NCBI GenBank assembly: GCA_002455335.1
Contig: DKKP01000185.1
Span: forward strand, 1-12,366
DNA from: Anaerolineales bacterium UBA6663
Lineage (GTDB): Bacteria; Chloroflexota; Anaerolineae; Anaerolineales; UBA6663
Direction: 5' to 3'
Length of the DNA stretch: 12,366 bases
The notes beneath the pieces are model-generated. The model worked only from the letters and a program-made list of their open reading frames with translations. It searched no databases and was not told the origin of the DNA. Positions 6,625 through 12,366 of the stretch are shown here, piece by piece. The position numbers and the translations under genes were made by a program. How positions within the stretch are numbered: position 1 is the first letter of the stretch; each line of letters opens with the position of its first letter.

Positions 6625-7794
6625 CTAGGTGTAGCGCTTGCGCACTTCGGCGCTGATGAAGTCCATGGCCCAGACCACGAGCACGATCGCCCAAATCGCT
6701 GTGCCCGCCTTGTTATCCTGGCCCGTGTTGATCATCTGCGCGAGGTAGTAGCCGATGCCGCCGCCGCCGACGTAGCCGATGATCGTCGAGATGCGGACGT
6801 TGATATCCCAGTGGTAGATGATGAACGACACGAAGTTCGGCACGATCTGCGGCACGATCGCAAACCAGACCACCTGAAGGCGGTTGGCGCCTGTGGCTGT
6901 GAGCGCCTCAACCGGGCCCGGGTCGATGCCCTCGATCGCCTCGGAGAACAGCTTGCCAAGCGACGCGACAGTGACCACAGTCAACGCAAGCACGCCCGCG
7001 AACGGCCCGAAGTCGACCCAGAAGGCGAACAGCGTGGCGATCACGATGGCTTCGAACGAGCGCAAGATGTTGAAGATCGTACGAACTGTGTAGTAAACGG
7101 CCGTGCCGACCGGGCCACGCCGTGTGACGTTCTGGGCCGCAAGGAAGCTGAACGGCGCCGCGACCACCACGGCGGCGGCCGTGGCCATCAGCGCCATGAA
7201 GATCGTGACGATCACGCCATCGAGCACATCGAAGAACGCCTGGCTCGGTTTGAGCTCGCCAACCTCGACCTGGAGCTCGACTTCGATCTGGCCAGGCACG
7301 CCGTCCTTCGTGGCCACGATCGGCCGGGCCTCGAATTCAGCGGAGAAGTAGCCATCGGCATCGGTCGTGATGAATTGACCGGGAAAGTACTGGCCGCTGG
7401 GCAGACGCCAACGCAGTTGGAGCTCGGTGTTGGGCTGAAGCTCGAAGCCCTCGACCGTGAACTTATCGCGCGGCTCTGCGCAAGGCACGCTCGGCACAAG
7501 CCTGGGGCCGCTGGCCGCTGGCGCGCCGTTCTCGGCCGAACCGCAGGGCACGGGCACCGGCAGTTGGAGTGTGACGGGCTCGATGTCACGCGCCGCCAGA
7601 TCGGGCGTGAGGAAGTCACCCAGGAGCGGCCCACCCTTCGCCCAAAGATCGGGGCTCAACAGATCGCGCGGGTCGAGCGGCGATCCGCTCGCGATGAACG
7701 AACCGCGATATGCGAAGACGTAAGCCAAGGCGACGAACAGCGTAATCAGAGTCAGACGCAGCGCGCGCCAGCGATCAGGTTTCGGGGTGCTCAT
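6625..7794 (-). CDS. phnE: Phosphonate-type ABC transporter permease PhnE (second copy) with extracytoplasmic domain
   Basis: The permease is 389 residues from an ATG that overlaps the upstream permease stop as ATGA (7794-7791); a frame running further upstream only repeats sequence inside the neighbour. One TM helix (about 12-29) precedes a non-membrane region (about 30-188), then 5-6 membrane segments (about 190-220, 229-260, 263-283, 308-326, 334-355, 363-381). The permease signature is clear: EAIEGIDPGPVEAL, TGANRLQVVWFAIVPQIVP (301-319, the ABC-ATPase coupling loop), NVRISTIIGYVGGGGIG (332-348). The region 106-160 (DKFTVEGFELQPNTELQLRW, then TTDADGYFSAEF) has the pattern of an Ig-like beta sandwich and holds Cys84 and Cys105. 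Typical PhnE is about 260-280 residues, so the extra domain is notable. It would pair with the upstream permease in the membrane and is driven by PhnC. Confidence 0.88.
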   Translation of the reverse strand: MSTPKPDRWRALRLTLITLFVALAYVFAYRGSFIASGSPLDPRDLLSPDLWAKGGPLLGDFLTPDLAARDIEPVTLQLPVPVPCGSAENGAPAASGPRLVPSVPCAEPRDKFTVEGFELQPNTELQLRWRLPSGQYFPGQFITTDADGYFSAEFEARPIVATKDGVPGQIEVELQVEVGELKPSQAFFDVLDGVIVTIFMALMATAAAVVVAAPFSFLAAQNVTRRGPVGTAVYYTVRTIFNILRSFEAIVIATLFAFWVDFGPFAGVLALTVVTVASLGKLFSEAIEGIDPGPVEALTATGANRLQVVWFAIVPQIVPNFVSFIIYHWDINVRISTIIGYVGGGGIGYYLAQMINTGQDNKAGTAIWAIVLVVWAMDFISAEVRKRYT

Positions 7795-9209
7795 GCCAGC
7801 CGCTCCCGCAGCTTCGCGCTGACGAAGTCCATGACCTGCACCACCACCAGGATCGCCAGGAAGGCGGCGCTGACGGCGCGGTAGTCGCTCAGGTTGATCC
7901 ACTGGATCAGGAAGAACCCGATGCCGCCGCCGCCGACCACGCCGATGATGGTCGAGGCGCGCACGTTGATCTCCCAGCGGTAGATCGTAAACGCCGTGAA
8001 GGCCGGGACGACCTGCGGCACGACGCCGTAGCGGATGATCTGCAGCCAGTTCGCGCCTGTTGCGCGGATCGCTTCGATAGGCCCGGGGTCGATCCCCTCG
8101 ATCACCTCGGAGAACAGCTTCCCAAGGGCCGCGATGGTGTGCACGGTGACCGCCATCATCCCGGCGAACGGGCCGAGGCCGATGATCACCACAAACACGA
8201 TCGCGATGATCAACGACTCGATCGAACGCACGATGTTGAGGATCGTACGCACGACCACATAGACGCCAAGCGTGAAGGCGTTGGAACTCATCAGGTTTCG
8301 CGCAGCAAGGAAACTAAACGGAAATGCCCCGAGCGTGCCGAGCGTCGTCGCCATCAGGGCCAGCGCGATCGTTTCGTAGATCCCTTGCAGGATGAACCGG
8401 CCGTTGGTCGACAACTCCCAGCCACCGAGCGGCCGAGACTGGCGGATGTACAGACGCTGCTCTTGCGGGAGGGTCGGGTCAATGCCCGGCGGGATCGCAT
8501 TGGGAACGACGAACGTGGTCGTCAGATTTCCCTGTGCGTCGGGCTTTTCGACCCGAAACTCGGTCGGGTTATCGGCCTGCCGTAGCGGGAAGAAGTCGCC
8601 GATCGGGCTCTGCCAGATCAACTCGACGCCGACATCCGGCGTCAGTCCGGTCGCCGTCACAGTCAACGTATCGCCGACCGACCCACACGGGGCGTCGAGC
8701 GCCACTCCGATCGCGTGATCCGAGCCCGCTGTCGTCATGGGCGCCTCAGCGGGACACGGGACGAGCAATTCCACCCAGCCCTCACGCTCCTCGGCCCGCG
8801 CCTGAATGAAATCGGGCTCCAGCATCGGGCGGATGATCAGCATGACCCGGTCGACGTTGCTGGCCAGAACGGGCGGGTTGATCTCGGCGGCCTGCCAACC
8901 GATCACGAAGAACATGATCGACGCCAGCGACACCGGGATCCAGCCGCGGGCGGTTTCGGGCCGGGCCGCGTCCCAGACGTTCCAGGCCCAGATCAAGGCC
9001 GGAACGACCAGCCAGGCCAGGTTGGCCGGGTCGCCCTTGAGCGGAATTGGGCGAGACTCGAGCGAAAGGTGTTGTGGGATCAGGCTCCACCAGATCAGGC
9101 CGAGCATCGCGAGGATCACGCCCAGGATCCCAAGGCCCCGCGCGCGGCGGCCATCGAGATACTGGCCCAGACCCGGGAGAAGGAGAGAAGCGAGGGACAA
9201 GCGCGCCAT
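7791..9209 (-). CDS. phnE: Phosphonate-type ABC transporter permease PhnE (first copy), extended
   Basis: At 472 residues this is much longer than a standard PhnE. Residues 1-45 contain LLPGLGQYLDGRRARGLGIL and a TM helix, resembling small TM2-type modules (PGLGQxYxGxxxxG); further hydrophobic stretches are at about 62-79 and 90-107. Residues 110-270 are extracytoplasmic, with Cys152 and Cys175 and an Ig-like strand pattern (GDTLTVTATGLTPDVGVELIW, then DAQGNLTTTFVVP). The permease core starts at about 272 and shows EVIEGIDPGPIEAIRATGA, the coupling loop WLQIIRYGVVPQVVP (388-402) and NVRASTIIGVVGGGGIG (415-431). It is a clear paralogue of the next gene, with which it overlaps by 4 bp. Its ATG lacks a Shine-Dalgarno and lies 18 nt behind a long hairpin. 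Confidence 0.88.
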   Translation of the reverse strand: MARLSLASLLLPGLGQYLDGRRARGLGILGVILAMLGLIWWSLIPQHLSLESRPIPLKGDPANLAWLVVPALIWAWNVWDAARPETARGWIPVSLASIMFFVIGWQAAEINPPVLASNVDRVMLIIRPMLEPDFIQARAEEREGWVELLVPCPAEAPMTTAGSDHAIGVALDAPCGSVGDTLTVTATGLTPDVGVELIWQSPIGDFFPLRQADNPTEFRVEKPDAQGNLTTTFVVPNAIPPGIDPTLPQEQRLYIRQSRPLGGWELSTNGRFILQGIYETIALALMATTLGTLGAFPFSFLAARNLMSSNAFTLGVYVVVRTILNIVRSIESLIIAIVFVVIIGLGPFAGMMAVTVHTIAALGKLFSEVIEGIDPGPIEAIRATGANWLQIIRYGVVPQVVPAFTAFTIYRWEINVRASTIIGVVGGGGIGFFLIQWINLSDYRAVSAAFLAILVVVQVMDFVSAKLRERLA

Positions 9210-9227
9210 AGTGGTCGATGTTTAGTG

Positions 9228-9281
9228 AGTTGGGGTGCTCCGGTTGGTGGGGTAATGCCCCGTGCCCGGAGCACCCCAACT
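9228..9281 (-). other. Long perfect hairpin in the phnC-phnE gap
   Basis: AGTTGGGGTGCTCCGG (9228-9243) is the exact reverse complement of CCGGAGCACCCCAACT (9266-9281): a 16-bp stem with a 22-nt interior that can itself fold (GGGG 9249-9252 with CCCC 9258-9261). In the transcribed direction (- strand) it is followed by CACTAAACATCG, not a U-run, so it is unlikely to be a simple intrinsic terminator. It sits 15 nt beyond the phnC stop and 18 nt before the phnE start, and probably acts as an mRNA-stabilising or attenuating element. Confidence 0.7.
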
Positions 9282-9296
9282 TGCCAGAGTTCGGCT

Positions 9297-10064
9297 TCAG
9301 GCGCTCAGACCCGCCTTGACCTCGATGGCGTCCTCGCCATAGATCTCTTTGAAGCGCGCCTTGTCGATCTCCTGCGGCAAACCGGTGAAGACCACCTGCC
9401 CATCCTTGAGCGCAATCACGCGCGTCGCATAACGATGCACGAGGTCGAGAAAGTGCAGGCTGCAGACCACAGTGATCTTCTCTTCACGGTTGAGCTGTTC
9501 GAGATACTGCAGGATGCTGTGCGACAACACGGGATCGAGCGAGGCGACCGGCTCATCGGCCAGGATCAACTGCGGGTTCTGCATCAGCGCCCGGGCGATC
9601 GCCACGCGCTGTTGTTGTCCGCCCGAGAGCGCGTCGGCGCGAGCGTTGGCCTTCTCAGCCAGGCCGACGCGCTCAAGGGCACGCAAGGCCTGTGCTTTGT
9701 CCTCGGCCGACCACAACCCCACCAGACTGCCGGCCGTGCCGACATAGCCAAGGCGACCGGCCAGCACATTGGTCATAACCGTCGACCGCTTCACGAGGTT
9801 GAACTGCTGGAAAATCATACCGATGCGCCGGCGGACGCCGCGCAGCTCGGCGCCCGTGGCCGCGGTCACGTCAACGCCGTCCCACAGGATCTTGCCCTGG
9901 GTCGGCTCGATCAGGCGATTGACGCAGCGCAGCAACGTCGATTTCCCAGAGCCCGAGAGGCCGATCACGACGAGGAACTCACCATCCTCGACATTGAAAC
10001 TGACGTCGGTCAGCGCGCGTGTTCCGTTGGGATAGACCTTGTGGAGGTTTTGGACTTCCAGCAT
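9297..10064 (-). CDS. phnC: Phosphonate-type ABC transporter ATP-binding protein PhnC
   Basis: This 255-residue ABC ATPase powers the importer on the cytoplasmic face. Motifs are Walker A GLSGSGKST (35-43), the Q-loop FQQFNL (85-90), the signature LSGGQQQRVAIARAL (146-160), Walker B LILADEP (166-172, catalytic Glu171), the D-loop ASLDP (174-178) and the switch His204 in CSLHFLDL. PhnC-typical features are RIGMIFQQFNLVKRSTVMTN, LAGRLG and the tail RVIALKDGQVVFTG followed by the IYGED segment. The start is the ATG at 10064 (MLEVQNLHK), where family similarity begins; an ATG 42 bp further upstream would lie inside the hairpin and add an Arg-rich leader. No Shine-Dalgarno precedes the chosen start. 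Closely linked phnD and phnE genes make the substrate class phosphonate, phosphite or phosphate; which one is not visible. Confidence 0.92.
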   Translation of the reverse strand: MLEVQNLHKVYPNGTRALTDVSFNVEDGEFLVVIGLSGSGKSTLLRCVNRLIEPTQGKILWDGVDVTAATGAELRGVRRRIGMIFQQFNLVKRSTVMTNVLAGRLGYVGTAGSLVGLWSAEDKAQALRALERVGLAEKANARADALSGGQQQRVAIARALMQNPQLILADEPVASLDPVLSHSILQYLEQLNREEKITVVCSLHFLDLVHRYATRVIALKDGQVVFTGLPQEIDKARFKEIYGEDAIEVKAGLSA

Positions 10065-10075
10065 TGAAAGGGCCC

Positions 10076-10111
10076 GCACGTTGAGGCGGCCCGGAGGCCG
10101 CCTCAACGTGC
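10076..10111 (-). other. Perfect 16-bp hairpin with UCCG tetraloop in the phnD-phnC gap
   Basis: GCACGTTGAGGCGGCC (10076-10091) and GGCCGCCTCAACGTGC (10096-10111) are exact reverse complements around 4 nt. In the transcribed - strand the loop reads C(UCCG)G, a UNCG-type tetraloop known for high stability. Downstream bases are GGGCCCTTTCA and then the phnC ATG, with no U-run. The hairpin ends 11 nt before phnC and starts 23 nt after the phnD stop. Such a structure commonly protects the upstream binding-protein mRNA from 3' exonucleases and lowers distal expression; here that role is inferred. Confidence 0.75.
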
Positions 10112-10134
10112 ATCAGAAGATCGGGTTCAGGGGC

Positions 10135-11199
10135 TCAGCGAACCAGCGAAGCGATGTCGATGCCCGACGCCGCCAGCAAGACGCGGAACTCATCAAAGAA
10201 CGTATCGTCGACCGTCTTCAGGCCGTCGATCGAGTACAGTGCGCGGAGCGCCTCGGCGCCCTCTTCGGTCGCCGCGACCTTCTCCATCGCCGCCATGATC
10301 GTCGCGCGGGTCTCTTCCGGCAGATCGTAGGCCGAAGCGAGCGTATCGTTCGGGATGATGTTGTCGGTCTGGTAGACGACGATAACCTTGTCGTTCACAT
10401 CGGGCAGGTCTTCCTGCACGGCGGTATTGGTGCGGGCATCGACGAAGGTCGCGCCGAAGTCGCAGATGCCGCCGGCGTACACCGCGCGGACGACTGTCGG
10501 ATGGCCTTGAACGAACGCGGCTGTCCGGGTCTTGACGCCCTCGGCCGCCAGGAGCGAAGCCGGGATCACATAGCCCGAGGCCGAGAACTGGTCGGTCCAG
10601 CAGGGCTTCTTGTCGGCGAATTGCTGCAGCGCAGCCACGTCCTCGACGCCCGTCGACGCCGTGTAGGCATCGGCGCGGCCGATGAACTGCGCGCCGTAGT
10701 GGTCGGCGCCATTGCGGAGCGTCACGAAGTCGACGCTGGCGCAGTTCACCTCGCTGCCATCCGGCAGGGTCACCATCGTCTGCTGAGCCAGCAGATACGC
10801 GAACGGCGGCAGCCAGCCGACCTGGGCATTGCCCGAGCACATGGCCTCGATCATGGCCTTGTAGTTGGTCGGGACCACGGCCTTGATCACCAAACCGGTT
10901 TCTTCGGACAACAGCCGGGCGATCGTGTCACCGCTGGCGATCAACTCATCGGTGGTGGCCGACGGCGCGATCGCCATGACGATCGGCATCTCCTCGGTGC
11001 CGAGCGGCACGGCCGTGGGCTCGGGGACGGCGGTCGGCGCTTCAGTGGGCGGGACTTCTGTCGGGGGCACTTCGGTCGGCGCCACGGTCGGCGGGACCGA
11101 TGTGGGGGCAGCGGTCGGCGTCGCCGCCGGCGCGCAGGCCGCAAGCATCAACGCGACCGCCGAAGCGGCGCTCAACAACCGGTACAACTTGCTCGTCAT
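10135..11199 (-). CDS. phnD: Phosphate/phosphite/phosphonate ABC transporter substrate-binding lipoprotein PhnD
   Basis: A 354-residue lipid-anchored binding protein. The N-terminus MTSKLYRLLS is followed by a hydrophobic stretch and the lipobox LAAC with Cys22, then a Pro/Thr/Ala/Val linker (24-66) and the mature domain starting MPIVMAIAPSATTDEL. The PhnD-like pattern is seen in DTIARLLSEETGLVIKAVVP, NYKAMIEAMCSGNAQVGWLPPFAYLLA, FSASGYVIPASLL and the closing DTFFDEFRVLLAASGID. The binding protein delivers substrate outside the membrane to the two PhnE permeases. The start is the ATG at 11199, which has a good GAGGAG site 9 nt upstream; a frame extending to 11250 has no such support. The gene is first in the importer operon and is preceded by a promoter and a long leader. 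The linker type is common in Chloroflexota lipoproteins. Substrate specificity cannot be read from the sequence. Confidence 0.9.
   Translation of the reverse strand: MTSKLYRLLSAASAVALMLAACAPAATPTAAPTSVPPTVAPTEVPPTEVPPTEAPTAVPEPTAVPLGTEEMPIVMAIAPSATTDELIASGDTIARLLSEETGLVIKAVVPTNYKAMIEAMCSGNAQVGWLPPFAYLLAQQTMVTLPDGSEVNCASVDFVTLRNGADHYGAQFIGRADAYTASTGVEDVAALQQFADKKPCWTDQFSASGYVIPASLLAAEGVKTRTAAFVQGHPTVVRAVYAGGICDFGATFVDARTNTAVQEDLPDVNDKVIVVYQTDNIIPNDTLASAYDLPEETRATIMAAMEKVAATEEGAEALRALYSIDGLKTVDDTFFDEFRVLLAASGIDIASLVR
11002..11130 (-). repeat. Low-complexity Pro/Thr/Val linker repeat inside phnD
   Basis: The segment encoding residues 24-66 of PhnD is built of short imperfect units such as PPTEVPPTEVPPTEAPT, with near-repeated GGxACTTCxGTCGGxGGxAC-like DNA on the + strand. 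It forms a flexible spacer between the lipid anchor and the binding domain. Unit number may vary between strains through slippage. Confidence 0.6.
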
Positions 11200-11208
11200 A
11201 GATCTTCT

Positions 11209-11214
11209 CTCCTC
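11209..11214 (-). promoter_or_regulatory. Shine-Dalgarno of phnD
   Basis: Read on the - strand, GAGGAG lies 9 nt before the ATG at 11199. It selects this start over an in-frame one further upstream. A short TCTTC/GAAGA pairing on either side could place it in a loop. Confidence 0.7.
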
Positions 11215-11239
11215 TTTGTGTTCTGAAGACGGTAAGAAC

Positions 11240-11248
11240 GTCTCAGAC
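11240..11248 (-). promoter_or_regulatory. GTCTNAGAC palindrome in the leader (possible operator 2)
   Basis: GTCTGAGAC on the - strand is the second copy of the 9-bp odd-centred palindrome. Together with the copy at the start site it could allow DNA looping, or the pair may act at the RNA level as the closing stem of the leader. Confidence 0.3.
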
Positions 11249-11327
11249 AAACCTCGACCAACCGCCGCGAACCCCTCGGTTCGGCGTCAGGGCCGCAACG
11301 CTGGCTATCCGTAGTCATTCGAGTGGC

Positions 11328-11336
11328 GTCTGAGAC
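11328..11336 (-). promoter_or_regulatory. GTCTNAGAC palindrome at the predicted start site (possible operator 1)
   Basis: GTCTCAGAC on the - strand has GTCT and AGAC half-sites around one central base, and begins at about +2 of the predicted transcript. A repressor bound here would block initiation. A second copy lies 88 bp downstream (centre to centre). The regulator is unknown. Confidence 0.35.
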
Positions 11337-11343
11337 GATCTTG

Positions 11344-11372
11344 ATTTTAGCCCAGTTACGTCAGGGTTTCAA
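11344..11372 (-). promoter_or_regulatory. Sigma70-type promoter of the phn operon
   Basis: On the - strand, TTGAAA (11372-11367) and TAAAAT (11349-11344) are separated by exactly 17 bp; each differs from the consensus hexamer at one position. The expected start is near 11337. This is an AT-rich island in GC-rich surroundings, placed between the ettA stop and phnD, which supports separate transcription of the importer genes. Confidence 0.7.
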
Positions 11373-11381
11373 AGCCCCTTT

Positions 11382-12365
<984 letters not shown>

Positions 12366-12366
12366 C

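Larger units (their letters stand above)
11200..11337 (-). ncRNA. Structured 5' leader of the phn operon (candidate cis-regulatory RNA)
   Basis: From the predicted start site to the phnD ATG there are about 138 nt of untranslated leader. Its first 10 nt (CGTCTCAGAC, 11337-11328) are exactly complementary to GTCTGAGACG (11248-11239), closing a 79-nt interior. Inside, CTCGA (11323-11319) pairs with TCGAG (11257-11253) and GCCGAACC (11285-11278) pairs with GGTT plus CGGC (11273-11270, 11267-11264) around a GAGG loop, with a 2-nt bulge. The closing stem at the very 5' end, the nested helices and the ribosome site 25 nt beyond the stem resemble a riboswitch or leader-RNA layout. It matches no class I can name, and the boundaries rest on the predicted promoter. 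The same two arms could instead be duplicated protein operators (GTCTNAGAC). Confidence 0.45.

Noticed and set aside
6571..7884. 437-codon + strand ORF antisense to the second phnE
   Set aside because: Its product is an Asp/His/Arg-rich string without domain pattern. It mirrors a gene with clear permease motifs, and long antisense frames are expected at this GC content.
9228..9281. Intrinsic terminator separating phnC from phnE
   Set aside because: The stem is strong but no U-run follows in the transcribed direction, and splitting ATPase from permease would make no functional sense. Kept as a hairpin of unknown role.
8715..10067. 450-codon + strand ORF antisense to phnE1 and phnC
   Set aside because: It spans two genes and their intergenic hairpin in antisense; the translation is low-information and Arg/His/Gln-rich. 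It is a shadow frame.
10039..11226. 395-codon + strand ORF antisense to phnD
   Set aside because: The Gly/Arg-rich, repeat-like C-terminal part is the reverse reading of the Pro/Thr linker of PhnD. No independent support.
11239..11337. Possible TPP riboswitch (GGATA-GCCAGCG and CTGAGA-like words in the phnD leader)
   Set aside because: The words occur in the wrong order and without the flanking conserved elements and helices of the THI element, so the resemblance is coincidental.

Overview
The window is GC-rich and almost fully coding. Its closest resemblance is to a Chloroflexota (Anaerolineae-like) genome, probably environmental. The clues are the long Pro/Thr/Ala/Val spacer behind the lipobox of the binding lipoprotein, a FabG / Asp23-Gls24 / NusB / TatA-like / TatC gene string, and the high GC. 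This placement is inference; no rRNA or tRNA is present to confirm it.

Left half (2-5570, all + strand): the 3' part of fabG (fatty acid synthesis), an Asp23/Gls24-family protein, nusB (antitermination), a single-TM TatA/TatB-like protein, tatC with long extensions, a DUF952 protein, and two adjacent paralogues of the alanine dehydrogenase / transhydrogenase-alpha fold. Gaps are 0-46 bp, so this reads as one or two co-directional operons. A GC-rich hairpin fills the gap between the two paralogues.

Right half (12365-5523, all - strand, convergent with the left half): the C-terminal 327 residues of an EttA-type ABC-F translation factor, then a complete PhnD/PhnC/PhnE/PhnE ABC importer of the phosphonate/phosphite/phosphate type, then a histidine-phosphatase (phosphoglycerate mutase) gene 4 nt downstream, then the N-terminally truncated remnant of a SAM methyltransferase.

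The importer works as follows: PhnD is a lipid-anchored binding protein, PhnC the ATPase, and the two PhnE permeases form the channel. No C-P lyase, phosphonatase or phosphite dehydrogenase is visible, so the substrate is open. Four things stand out here. (1) A near-consensus sigma70 promoter is followed by a leader of about 138 nt whose ends pair through a 10-bp stem that encloses further helices: a candidate cis-regulatory RNA or operator pair. (2) Long perfect hairpins occupy both the phnD-phnC and phnC-phnE gaps, and the starts behind them lack a Shine-Dalgarno. (3) Both permeases carry an inserted, probably Ig-like, extracytoplasmic domain with a Cys pair. (4) The methyltransferase remnant follows the phosphatase stop with an ATGA overlap and a broken frame.

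No CRISPR, insertion sequence, tRNA or rRNA was seen. The largest non-coding stretch is the 182-bp gap before phnD.
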